From positions 1 through 38,071 of the forward strand of contig JAIXXG010000014.1 in assembly GCA_027490915.1 (NCBI GenBank): 38,071 nt of DNA, written 5' to 3'. Below are positions 8,257 to 16,224 of this stretch, piece by piece (positions within the stretch are counted from its first letter, which is position 1; each line of letters starts with the position of its first letter). The notes below the pieces were generated by a model. It was not told where the DNA came from and made no database searches. It saw nothing but the letters and a program-made list of their open reading frames with translations. This DNA comes from Microbacteriaceae bacterium (lineage in GTDB: Bacteria > Actinomycetota > Actinomycetes > Actinomycetales > Microbacteriaceae). A program made the translations under genes and the position numbers.

Positions 8257-9912
8257 CTACCCGCGCGCGATCGCGCGCCCCGCACGCAGCCCCGTGTGCA
8301 GGCACCCGCCGAGGAAGGTGCCTTCGAGCGACCGGTACCCGTGCACGCCGCCGCCGCCGAACCCGGCCGCCTCTCCGACGGCATACAGCCCCGCGATCGG
8401 CGTGCCCGCGGCGTCGAGTGCCCGGCAGTCGAGGTCGGTCTGGATGCCGCCGAGGCTCTTGCGCGTCAGCACATGCAGCCGCACGGCGATGAGCGGCCCG
8501 TGCTTCGGGTCGGTGAGCCGGTGCGGCGGCGCGACGCGGATGAGCTTGTCGCCGCGGTACTTCCGTGCGCCGCGGATCGCGGTGAGCTGGGCGTCTTTGC
8601 CGAACTCGTTGTCGAGCATGCGGTCACGCGCGGCGATCTCGTCGCGCACGCGGGCGACGTCGAGCGGAGCATCCGGTTCGAGCGCCGCCATGCGCGCCAC
8701 GAGCTCGTCGACCGAGCTCGCGACGATGAAGTCGGCGCCCTTCTCCTTGAACGCCTCGACCGGTTCGGTGGCGCCCTTTCCGAGCCGCTGCCGCAGCAGC
8801 TCGCGCACGCTGCGGCCCGTGAGGTCGGGGTTCTGCTCGCTGCCGCTGAGCGCGAACTCCTTCTCGATGATCGACTGCGTCGTGACGAACCAGCTGTGGT
8901 CGTAGCCGGTCGTGCGCAGGTGGGCGAGCGTGCCGAGCGTGTCGAAGCCGGGGAAGAGCGGGGTGGGCAGGCGACGGCCGGTCGCGTCGAGCCACAGGCT
9001 CGAGGGGCCGGGCAGGATGCGGATGCCGTGCTTCGCCCACACCGGCGCGTGATTCTGCACGCCCTCGACGTAGTGCCACATGCGGTCGCCGTTGACCAGG
9101 CGTGCCCCGGCCGCCTCGGCGATGCCGAGCCCGCGGCCGTCGACGTGCGCGGGCACGCCGCTCACCATGTGCTGCGGGGGAGTGCCCAGTCGCTCGGGCC
9201 ACGCGGCCCGCACGAGGTCGTGGTTGCCGCCGATGCCGCCCGTCGCGATGACGACCGCGCCCGCCTCGAGGGCGAACTCGCCGACGACGTCGCGGTTCGA
9301 GGGGGCGCCGCGCTCCGCGCTGTCGGGGGCGAGCACGCTGCCGCGCACGCCGACCACGCGCCCGTCGGTGACGGTCAGCGCGTCGACCCGGTGACGGAAG
9401 AGCAGGGTGACGAGGCCGGCATCCACCCCGCGGCGCACCGTGGCGATGAAGGGCTCGAGAATCGCCGGGCCCGTGCCCCACACGATGTGGAAGCGCGGCA
9501 CCGAGTTGCCGTGCCGCGTCGCCGTGTCACCGCCGCGCTCGGCCCAACCGACGACCGGGAACAGGCCGATGCCCTTCTGCTTCAGCCAGGCGCGCTTCTC
9601 GCCCGCGGCCCACGCGAGGTACGCATCCGCCCACGCCCGCGCCTGGTCGTCGTCCGGCCGGTCGAATCCGGCGGTTGCGGCCCAGTCTTGCCGAGCAAGA
9701 TCGAGCGAGTCGCGGATGCCCATCCGCCGCTGCTCGGGGCTGTCGACCAGAAACAGCCCGCCGAACGACCACCACGCCTGACCGCCGAACGTGGCTTCGG
9801 GCTCTTGGTCGACGATCGTGATGCGCTTGCCCGCATCCACCAGCTCGGCGGCCGCCACGAGACCGGCGAGGCCGGCCCCGACGATGATGGCGTCGCACTC
9901 CGTTGTGCTCAC
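8257..9912 (-). CDS. FAD-binding dehydrogenase (fumarate reductase / ketosteroid dehydrogenase type)
   Basis: A 551-residue flavoprotein. The N-terminal Rossmann fold has AIIVGAGLAGLVAAAELVDAG (FAD GxGxxG at about residues 12-17) followed by the acidic end of beta-2 (TIVDQEP). Later segments include GAVVIATGGIGGNHDLVR and the C-terminal FAD-contact region LYAVGEAAGFGGGGVHG, with HTGLRAGRAIARG at the end. This pattern belongs to the FAD_binding_2 family of fumarate reductases, 3-ketosteroid-delta1-dehydrogenases and related oxidoreductases; the substrate cannot be deduced. There is no signal peptide, so it acts in the cytoplasm. It begins 13 bases after the stop of the upstream membrane protein gene and probably belongs to the same transcription unit as the mscS/globin group. 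Confidence 0.9.
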   Translation of the reverse strand: MSTTECDAIIVGAGLAGLVAAAELVDAGKRITIVDQEPEATFGGQAWWSFGGLFLVDSPEQRRMGIRDSLDLARQDWAATAGFDRPDDDQARAWADAYLAWAAGEKRAWLKQKGIGLFPVVGWAERGGDTATRHGNSVPRFHIVWGTGPAILEPFIATVRRGVDAGLVTLLFRHRVDALTVTDGRVVGVRGSVLAPDSAERGAPSNRDVVGEFALEAGAVVIATGGIGGNHDLVRAAWPERLGTPPQHMVSGVPAHVDGRGLGIAEAAGARLVNGDRMWHYVEGVQNHAPVWAKHGIRILPGPSSLWLDATGRRLPTPLFPGFDTLGTLAHLRTTGYDHSWFVTTQSIIEKEFALSGSEQNPDLTGRSVRELLRQRLGKGATEPVEAFKEKGADFIVASSVDELVARMAALEPDAPLDVARVRDEIAARDRMLDNEFGKDAQLTAIRGARKYRGDKLIRVAPPHRLTDPKHGPLIAVRLHVLTRKSLGGIQTDLDCRALDAAGTPIAGLYAVGEAAGFGGGGVHGYRSLEGTFLGGCLHTGLRAGRAIARG

Positions 9913-9925
9913 GCGCGCGCTCCGA

Positions 9926-10489
9926 TCAGCTGAAGGGAACGGCCGACAGCATGTCGACGACCTGCTGCACGAGCACGATCGCGAACACCATGGAGACGAT
10001 GAATCCGCCGACGAGAAGGCCGATCGTCGCCCACATGACCGACAGGCCGGTGCCCGTGCGACGGTGAGCCACCACAGCGCGACCGATCGTGTAGACGGCG
10101 AAGCTGATGACGAAGGTCAGGAAGATCCAGGCCCAGTGGAAGGGCTGCGGAACGCCCCGGCGCTGCAGCTCGCGCCAGTCGAGGAAGGCGAACCAGATCA
10201 TGAGACCGGTGCCGATCCAGCCCAGGGCGACGACGGTGAGGTACGCAGGAGAGGCGAAGAGGCCGGCCGTGCTCATGCCCGTGGGGTCGACGAGGGCGGC
10301 CTCGACGAATGCCGTCCAGTCGAGAAAGAAGACCGGCAGCGTCTGCACGACCGGCACGAGCAGGATCAACCAGATCCACGGCGTGTTCGGGTCGGTGCCG
10401 GGCGGGGCCTTGAGCTCAGAGGCCGGCTGCTGCGCACGGTACGGCTCGGGCTGCGAGTAGGGCGCAGGGTCGGGCGTGGGGTCGGTCAC
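9926..10489 (-). CDS. Four-helix membrane protein with Pro-rich N-terminus
   Basis: The 187-residue product starts with about 33 hydrophilic, Pro-rich residues (TPDPAPYSQPEPY...), followed by four hydrophobic segments at roughly residues 37-56, 78-103, 116-139 and 147-177. Motifs such as FLDWRELQRRGV and FHWAWIFLTFVISFAVYTIGR lie between them. I do not recognise a named family; proteins of this type (Pro-rich tail plus 3-4 helices) are common in Actinobacteria and uncharacterised. It starts at GTG, and its first four bases overlap the globin stop (GTGA), so its translation is coupled to the globin. Confidence 0.82.
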   Translation of the reverse strand: MTDPTPDPAPYSQPEPYRAQQPASELKAPPGTDPNTPWIWLILLVPVVQTLPVFFLDWTAFVEAALVDPTGMSTAGLFASPAYLTVVALGWIGTGLMIWFAFLDWRELQRRGVPQPFHWAWIFLTFVISFAVYTIGRAVVAHRRTGTGLSVMWATIGLLVGGFIVSMVFAIVLVQQVVDMLSAVPFS

Positions 10490-10896
10490 GGGGTCTCCTC
10501 GAAGGTGTTGACCATGGCGAATGCGGCTCGCTCCAGGTAATCCCAGAGCGCGGCCTCGTGCAAGGGGGGCAATTGCAGGTCGTCGACCGCGACGCGCATG
10601 TGCCCGAGCCAGCGGTCGCGGGCGTCGGGGTTGACGTGGAACGGGTTGTGGCGCATCCGCAGCCGGGGGTGCCCCCGCTGCTGGCTGTAGGTTCCCGGCC
10701 CGCCCCAGTACTGCTCGAGGAAGGCGGTGAGGCGCCAGATGGCGCCCTCCATGTCGTCCTCCGGGTACATCGGCTTCAGCACCGGGTCGGCGGCGACCCC
10801 CTCGTAGAAGCGGCGCACCAGGCGGTCGAAGGTGGCGTGCCCGCCAACCTGCTCGAAGAAGCTGGGGGCGTCACCGGGGCCATCGGTGGCGCTCAC
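10486..10896 (-). CDS. glbO: Group II truncated haemoglobin (trHbO type)
   Basis: A 136-residue truncated globin with a 2-over-2 fold signature. Segments SFFEQVGGHATFDRLVRRFYEGV (helix A/B with the B10 position in RRFY), FLEQYWGGPGTYSQQRG (typical of trHbO), the proximal His in RMRHNPFHV and the G8 Trp in RDRWLGHM are all present. Group II globins bind O2 tightly and are linked to oxygen delivery, redox reactions or detoxification of NO and peroxide. The start is GTG, overlapping the mscS stop codon (GTGA), and the stop overlaps the start of the membrane protein downstream. Placement between a mechanosensitive channel and a small membrane protein suggests a membrane-linked stress role (inference). 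Confidence 0.93.
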   Translation of the reverse strand: MSATDGPGDAPSFFEQVGGHATFDRLVRRFYEGVAADPVLKPMYPEDDMEGAIWRLTAFLEQYWGGPGTYSQQRGHPRLRMRHNPFHVNPDARDRWLGHMRVAVDDLQLPPLHEAALWDYLERAAFAMVNTFEETP

Positions 10897-11873
10897 AGGT
10901 CGCTGTCCTCCGGCGGGGTGACGGGCTTCTTCGCGCCCCGCACGGCCTCGCGCGCGTCGATGCCGTCCATGACGATGCGGTTGAGCGACGGCACAGCCAC
11001 GCCCATCTGGTCGAGCGCGAGCTTGAGTCGCAGCCGCAGCACGCGCGCGATGTCGAACTGGTCGGCGGTGCGCACCTTCATGACGAGACGGATGACCAGG
11101 GCCTCGGCCGACACCGACTCGATGCCCCAGATCTCGGGTGCTTCGAGCACTTTGCGCTTGTACTCGGGCTCGTCGGCGAGCTCGGTGGCCGTGCGCAGCA
11201 TGACCTCCTGCACCTCATCGACGTTCGAGGTGTACGGAGCGGGCAGGTCGATGATGACGCGCGCCCAGCCCTGCGACTTGTTGCCGACGGTGATGATCTC
11301 GCCGTTGCGCACGAACCAGAGGGTGCCGTGCACGTCGCGCACCTGGGTGACGCGCACGCCGACGGTCTCGACGACGCCGCCGACGGGGCCCTGCGTCGAC
11401 TGCAGCTCGACGATGTCGCCGACGCCGAGCTGGTCTTCGAACACGATGAAGAGCCCGTTGAGCATGTCTTTCACGACGTTCTGCGCGCCGAAGCCGAGGG
11501 CGGCGCCGAGAATGCCCGCCGAGGCGACGAGCGCCGTGACCGAGAAGTTCAGCTCGCCGAGCACGAGCACGATCGCCACCGCGACGATCGACCACGTCAC
11601 GAGGTTGTTGAGCACCGTGCCCATCGTGCGCGTGCGCTGCACGACGCGCACCGCCATGAGCGGCGAGGCGCTCAGCTCGACCGTGTCGTCGACGTTCTGC
11701 GCCTTCTTGACGCCCGACACCACCTGGTCGACGACCCGACGGATGACGACGACGAGCACCCAGCGCAGCACGAGCGCGCCGATGATCACCCCCGCGATGC
11801 GGAACGGCGTGTCGTACGTCGCGAGGAAGGCGCCGATGCCGCCCCAGAATCCCGCCCAGTCGAAGTCACCCAT
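10893..11873 (-). CDS. MscS-family mechanosensitive ion channel
   Basis: A 326-residue protein of the small-conductance mechanosensitive channel family. An N-terminal hydrophobic helix (about residues 20-45) is followed by a basic segment, a second helix (about 95-115), and the pore-lining TM3 with FSVTALVASAGILGAALGFGAQNVVKDML, the classic glycine/alanine-rich MscS helix. Behind it come the beta domain (FIVFEDQLGVGDIVEL) and an alpha/beta cytoplasmic domain up to residue about 300. Such channels open on membrane tension and release solutes during hypo-osmotic shock. The ATG at 11873 is the first gene of an overlapping set with the globin and the four-helix membrane protein, followed by the FAD dehydrogenase. 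Confidence 0.95.
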   Translation of the reverse strand: MGDFDWAGFWGGIGAFLATYDTPFRIAGVIIGALVLRWVLVVVIRRVVDQVVSGVKKAQNVDDTVELSASPLMAVRVVQRTRTMGTVLNNLVTWSIVAVAIVLVLGELNFSVTALVASAGILGAALGFGAQNVVKDMLNGLFIVFEDQLGVGDIVELQSTQGPVGGVVETVGVRVTQVRDVHGTLWFVRNGEIITVGNKSQGWARVIIDLPAPYTSNVDEVQEVMLRTATELADEPEYKRKVLEAPEIWGIESVSAEALVIRLVMKVRTADQFDIARVLRLRLKLALDQMGVAVPSLNRIVMDGIDAREAVRGAKKPVTPPEDSDL

Positions 11874-11915
11874 GGTGCTTCCAGCCTAGCGAGCAGGCCG
11901 ATGACGGTCGCGGCC

Positions 11916-11921
11916 TAGACT
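11916..11921 (+). promoter_or_regulatory. -10 hexamer of the gene at 11952
   Basis: TAGACT is followed by a short leader with GGAGGGGG at about 11934-11941, about ten bases before the GTG start. Unlike the leaderless genes here, this one keeps a ribosome-binding site. Confidence 0.45.
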
Positions 11922-11951
11922 CGCACAGCGAGTGGAGGGGGCAGAGCGTCG

Positions 11952-12755
11952 GTGGACGATCAATTGGTGACCCGACTGGCGACGCAGGTCGACGAGACCT
12001 GGTCGGCGGAGGAGCGTGCCGCGTTTCTGGGTATCGACCTTGCGGCTCTGCGCCGCTCGATCATCGTTCTGGCGACAACGGCATTCGCCACGTTCGTGGT
12101 CATCGGGTTCATCGTGTTCGTCGGCCACGCTCTGCTGTCACCGACGGACGAGATCGCCTTCCCGGTCATGGCCGTGGGCGTGGCGATCGGGGTGGCGGTC
12201 GGGGCTGCAGTGAGCGTGTGTCTGTCGCTGCTTGTCGGTTCGACGCTTGCCCAGACGCCTGCCCTGATTCATCAGTCGATCGTCTCTGTCGTGGTTGTCG
12301 CCGTCGGCTTCGCGACCATGACCGCAGCACTCACGTTGGGCGGTTCCGGGTGGCTCATCTCCGTGGCGCTGGGGCTCACCGGCTGGACGCTCGCAGAGCC
12401 TGCCGGGCAGCAGTCGACCGTGAACGCTGCCCTGCGCAAGCCGAGCCTTCCGCCCCGCGCGTTGGCGATGTTGGCGGCGCAACGCGCAGAGCTCGGGCTC
12501 GGCGGCTCCGCGACCGTCGTGGGGGTCGGCACCGCACGAGAGGCCATCGGCGCGATCTCGCACGGCGTCGTCGTCATCTGCTGCGCGGCGCCGCTGGCGA
12601 TCTCGCCGGTCGTCGGGCTGCTGGCGGCACTCGTGCGCCTTCTCGCCGACCTTGCCGACGTCGCCGCCCTCACGACGGGCCGCCGCCGGCTGGTCTCGAT
12701 CGCGCCGGGGGTGGCCGCGGTGCTGCTGCTCGCCGCGGTCGTCGCCCTCTACTAG
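11952..12755 (+). CDS. Hydrophobic membrane protein of unknown function
   Basis: A 267-residue protein. The first 35 residues are hydrophilic (DDQLVTRLATQVDETWSAEERAAFLGIDLAALRR), then come hydrophobic segments at roughly residues 36-60, 70-95, 105-130, 133-150, 195-235 and a last one at the C-terminus (SIAPGVAAVLLLAAVVALY). A soluble stretch near 150-185 (PAGQQSTVNAALRKPSLPPRALAMLAAQRAELGLGG) lies in the middle. I do not recognise a family. The start is GTG, with GGAGGGGG upstream; the gene is divergent from mscS and convergent with pepN, and its stop codon lies inside a terminator-like hairpin. Confidence 0.75.
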   Translation: MDDQLVTRLATQVDETWSAEERAAFLGIDLAALRRSIIVLATTAFATFVVIGFIVFVGHALLSPTDEIAFPVMAVGVAIGVAVGAAVSVCLSLLVGSTLAQTPALIHQSIVSVVVVAVGFATMTAALTLGGSGWLISVALGLTGWTLAEPAGQQSTVNAALRKPSLPPRALAMLAAQRAELGLGGSATVVGVGTAREAIGAISHGVVVICCAAPLAISPVVGLLAALVRLLADLADVAALTTGRRRLVSIAPGVAAVLLLAAVVALY

Positions 12756-12770
12756 GAGGCGACGACCGCG
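12734..12770. terminator. Bidirectional terminator hairpin between convergent genes
   Basis: CGCGGTCGTCGCC (12734-12746) and GGCGACGACCGCG (12758-12770) pair perfectly around an 11-base loop that contains the stop codon of the membrane protein gene. The end of pepN lies 10 bases further. No T-tract is present, as is usual in high-GC actinobacteria. Confidence 0.65.
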
Positions 12771-12779
12771 CGGCGGCAC

Positions 12780-15323
12780 CTACACCCGGTCGCGAGCCTG
12801 GGCGGCGAGGGCGCGCTCGACGCCGGCGAGGTTCTCCGAGACGAGGCGCCGCAGCGCCGGAGCCGCGTCGGTGTGGGCCTCGAGCCACGTGCGCGTCGCA
12901 TCCACGAGGCTCTGCGAGGCCAGCGGCGCCGGGTACAGGCCCAGCACGATGTATTCGGCGATCGCGTGGGTGCGGCTCGTCCAGATCCCGGTGAGCGCGT
13001 CGAAGTAGGGCTGCACGAGCCCGTCGAGCGAGGCCGGGTCGTTGACGTGCGTGTAGCCCATCGTGGTCATGCGCACGACCACGTTCGGCAGCTCGTCGCG
13101 CGCGACGAGCGAGTCGAACGCGACGCGCTTGTCGTCGGCGCTCGGCAGCGCCGCGGCGGCGCGGGCAGCCGCCTGCTGGCCGTTCGACGTGTTGTCGCGC
13201 TCGAGAGCCGCGGCGATGTCGGCGCGGGATGCGGCGCCGTTGAGCGCCAGGCCCTCCAGCAGCTCCCACTCGAGGTCGGTGTCGATCTCGACGCCGGGCA
13301 GCGTGATCGAGCCGTCGCGCAGCCCGCGCAGCGTCTCGACGTGCGCCGGGGTGCTGGCGATGTTGGCGAAGAACTTCACGAACTGGAACTGGCTGTCGCT
13401 GCCGGCCTCGGCGCTCTGCGCGAGCGACCACAGGGCGTCGCCGATCTCGGCGATGATGCCGGGGCGCGCGGCGGGGTCGACGTACATGCGCGCGACGGTC
13501 AGCAGCTGGGTGAGCGTGGTGCGCACCGTGGTCGACTCGGTCTCGTGCGCGATGTTGCCGAGCACGAGGCGCACGTAGTCGCGCGGGGCGGTCTCGGCGT
13601 CGCGCGTCGAATCCCACGCCGAGCCCCACACGAGCGAGCGCGCGAGCGGGTCGCTGATCGTTGCGAGGTGCTCGATGGCGACGGCGAGCGAGGCGTCGTC
13701 GAGGCGGATCTTCGCGTAGGCGAGGTCGTCGTCGTTGAGCAGAATGAGGTCGGGGCGGCTCCGACCGACGAGCTCGGGCACGTCGGTGCGCTCGCCGTCG
13801 ACGTCGAGCTCGAGGCGGTGGGTGCGCGTGAGCGCACCATCCACCCGGTCGTAGAAGCCGATCGCCATGCGGTGCGGGCGGATCGTCGGGTAGTCGGGGT
13901 GCGCACTCTGCAGCACGGCGAAGCCGGTGATGACGCCGGCGTCGTCGACGGTGACTTCGGGGCGCAGCGTGTTGACGCCGGCAGTCTCGAGCCACTTCTT
14001 CGACCAGGATGCGAGCTCGCGCCCGCTCGTGGCCTCCAGCTCGGTCAGCAGGTCGGTGAGCTCGGTGTTGCCCCAGGCGTGCTTCTGGAAGTACTGGCCC
14101 ACCCCGGCGAAGAAGGCCTCTTCGCCCACCCAGGCGACGAGCTGCTTGAGCACGCTGCCGCCCTTGGCGTAGGTGATGCCGTCGAAGTTGACCTGCACAT
14201 CTTCGAGGTCGTTGATGGTCGCGACGACGGGGTGGGTCGACGGCAGCTGGTCTTGCCGGTAGGCCCAGCTCTTCTCCATGGCCTGGAAGGTCGTCCAGGC
14301 TTCGTGCCACTCGGTGGCTTCGGCGGTGGCGATGGTCGACGCCCACTCGGCGAACGACTCGTTGAGCCACAGGTCGTTCCACCACGTCATGGTGACGAGG
14401 TCGCCGAACCACATGTGGGCCAGCTCGTGAAGGATCGTGACGACGCGGCGCTCCTTCACCGCGTCGGTGACCTTGCTGCGGAACACGTAGACCTCGGTGA
14501 AGGTGACGGCGCCCGCGTTCTCCATGGCGCCCGCGTTGAACTCGGGCACGAACAGCTGGTCGTACTTCTCGAACGGATACGGGAACCCGAACTTGCCCTC
14601 GAAGTAGGCGAAGCCCTTGCGGGTGATGTCGAAGATGTAGTCGGCGTCGAGGTGCTCGAAGAGGCTCGCGCGCGCGTAGATGCCGAGGGGGATCGTGCGA
14701 CCGTCGGCGCTGGTCAGCTCGCTGTGCACGCTTTGGTAGGGGCCGGCGATGATCGCCGTGATGTAGCTCGAGATGCGCTTCGTGGTCTGGAAGACCGTGG
14801 TGGCGGCGTCGCCGCTTTCCGCGCGCGACTCGACGGGCGCGTTCGACACGACGACCCAGCTGGCCGGGGCGGTGACGGTGAAGCGGAACGTCGCCTTCAG
14901 GTCGGGCTGCTCGAACACCGCGAACACGCGGCGGCTGTCGGGCACCTCGAACTGCGAGTAGAGATAGACCTCGCCATCGACCGGGTCGACGAAGCGGTGC
15001 AGGCCCTCGCCCGTGTTGGTGTACTCGTGGTCGGCGACGACCGTGAGCACGTTGTGCTCGGCGAGCCCGTCGAGCTGGATGCGCGTGCCGTCGGCCACCG
15101 CGGCCGCGTCGAGCTCGACGCCGTTGAGCGTGACGCTGTGCACCGTGCGGGTGATCGCGTCGATGAAGGTGCTCGACCCGGCCGTGGCGGTGAAGGTGAC
15201 GGTCGACGTCGACCTGAACACCTCATCACCCGTCGTCAGGTCGAGGGCGACGTCGTAGCTCTCGGTCGAGACGAGGGCCGAGCGCTCTTGCGCTTCGATA
15301 CGGGTCAGGTTCTCAGCGGGCAC
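12780..15323 (-). CDS. pepN: Aminopeptidase N (M1 zinc metallopeptidase)
   Basis: The 847-residue product has the length and layout of actinobacterial PepN: an N-terminal beta domain, the catalytic thermolysin-like domain and a long alpha-helical C-terminal domain. The exopeptidase motif GAMEN is at 265-269 and binds the substrate amino terminus. The zinc site is HELAH at 299-303, with the third ligand E322 in NESFAEW. The enzyme removes N-terminal residues from peptides in the cytoplasm and finishes the degradation of peptides released by Clp-type proteases. Start: GTG at 15321-15323, preceded by an excellent ribosome-binding site (AAGGAGG, eight bases away). It is monocistronic by appearance, with a terminator hairpin at its 3' end. 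Confidence 0.96.
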   Translation of the reverse strand: MPAENLTRIEAQERSALVSTESYDVALDLTTGDEVFRSTSTVTFTATAGSSTFIDAITRTVHSVTLNGVELDAAAVADGTRIQLDGLAEHNVLTVVADHEYTNTGEGLHRFVDPVDGEVYLYSQFEVPDSRRVFAVFEQPDLKATFRFTVTAPASWVVVSNAPVESRAESGDAATTVFQTTKRISSYITAIIAGPYQSVHSELTSADGRTIPLGIYARASLFEHLDADYIFDITRKGFAYFEGKFGFPYPFEKYDQLFVPEFNAGAMENAGAVTFTEVYVFRSKVTDAVKERRVVTILHELAHMWFGDLVTMTWWNDLWLNESFAEWASTIATAEATEWHEAWTTFQAMEKSWAYRQDQLPSTHPVVATINDLEDVQVNFDGITYAKGGSVLKQLVAWVGEEAFFAGVGQYFQKHAWGNTELTDLLTELEATSGRELASWSKKWLETAGVNTLRPEVTVDDAGVITGFAVLQSAHPDYPTIRPHRMAIGFYDRVDGALTRTHRLELDVDGERTDVPELVGRSRPDLILLNDDDLAYAKIRLDDASLAVAIEHLATISDPLARSLVWGSAWDSTRDAETAPRDYVRLVLGNIAHETESTTVRTTLTQLLTVARMYVDPAARPGIIAEIGDALWSLAQSAEAGSDSQFQFVKFFANIASTPAHVETLRGLRDGSITLPGVEIDTDLEWELLEGLALNGAASRADIAAALERDNTSNGQQAAARAAAALPSADDKRVAFDSLVARDELPNVVVRMTTMGYTHVNDPASLDGLVQPYFDALTGIWTSRTHAIAEYIVLGLYPAPLASQSLVDATRTWLEAHTDAAPALRRLVSENLAGVERALAAQARDRV

Positions 15324-15509
15324 AGCGGCAGCCTCCTTGGGGCGCGGTACGAGGGATGCGGGGCTCGTGGCCCCGCCCCTTCAGCGTAGTGCGGGGCTGC
15401 CGTGGGGCGGCTGCGCATGTCGCGGGATCGGCCGTAGCTCTGACCACCAGGTGTGGCTGATCAGGCAGGCGTCTCAATCTCGCCGGGCTGTCCTAGGCAG
15501 CGCGCTTCG

Positions 15510-16103
15510 CTATGTGGTGGACAACCCGGAAACGAGTGCGTCTAACTCCTCCTTGCTCAGTCGTGTCGCGCCGTTCCATCTCGAAACCTTCATCGGGTAC
15601 AAGCGAAGGTGACCCTTTGGGCTGGTCACCTGCAACGCCGGAAACATGCCGACGGGCGAGGGGACGTGAATGACCGCCACAGCGAGTTCGCCAGAGTTGA
15701 TTTCCGCCACCTTCAGGTCCTGCCCGCCCAGCCGCCGCCACACGGCGACGGTGTTCTTCTTGAGGACGATTGCTGCGTGAAACGGCCTAGGACCTACGTG
15801 GCGCTGGAAGCCGTGCGAGTGAAGGAAGCTGAAGCTGTCTGTCTCGATCGCGCTTGAAACTACTGTTGCGCTCGGAGTGGCAGCTTGGACTCGCTCAGTG
15901 ATGGCGCGCCAGGGTGAGTAGATCACAACCTGGATGCCGAAATAGCCGGCAACCAGGAGCATCAGGACGACGAGGACAGCATCCAGTAAAACGGCTGGGT
16001 TCTCGGACGCGAGTCGGCCACTTCCGTCAACAGCTATGGCCAGACGTGTGCCAATCAAGGCGACAATGAGAATGCCGAGTAGGCCAGCAAACACTTTCTT
16101 CAT
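15510..16103 (-). CDS. Small membrane protein of unknown function, AT-richer than its surroundings
   Basis: From the ATG at 16101-16103 (GAGAGGG about seven bases upstream) the product has 197 residues; an upstream in-frame start at 16163 is possible but lacks a clear site. Two hydrophobic segments (VFAGLLGILIVALIGTRLAIAV and the stretch around LLDAVLVVLMLLVAGYFGIQ) are followed by a soluble domain of about 130 residues with strands such as AAIVLKKNTVAVWRRLGG and LRLYPMKVSRWNGAT, which looks like a PH-type membrane-proximal domain (inference). I do not recognise a family. The coding strand uses more A/T-ending codons than the neighbours, and the flanking bases are also less GC-rich. The 186 bases between its stop and the pepN start hold no gene that I can support. 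Confidence 0.7.
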   Translation of the reverse strand: MKKVFAGLLGILIVALIGTRLAIAVDGSGRLASENPAVLLDAVLVVLMLLVAGYFGIQVVIYSPWRAITERVQAATPSATVVSSAIETDSFSFLHSHGFQRHVGPRPFHAAIVLKKNTVAVWRRLGGQDLKVAEINSGELAVAVIHVPSPVGMFPALQVTSPKGHLRLYPMKVSRWNGATRLSKEELDALVSGLSTT

Positions 16104-16224
16104 TGTTGAGCCCTCTCTCGGTTCGGGCCTGGGCATAGGTTCATCCTTCCAGCGGTGACACAATCACCACAGGTCAGAAGTCACCCGAATCGTCAGCAGT
16201 CCCGGTTGGTGCATTTCTTGCGCG

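Noticed and set aside
15337-15612. A plus-strand reading frame between pepN and the small membrane protein
   Set aside because: No ribosome-binding site, no recognisable protein features, and it runs into the 3' end of the opposite-strand gene.
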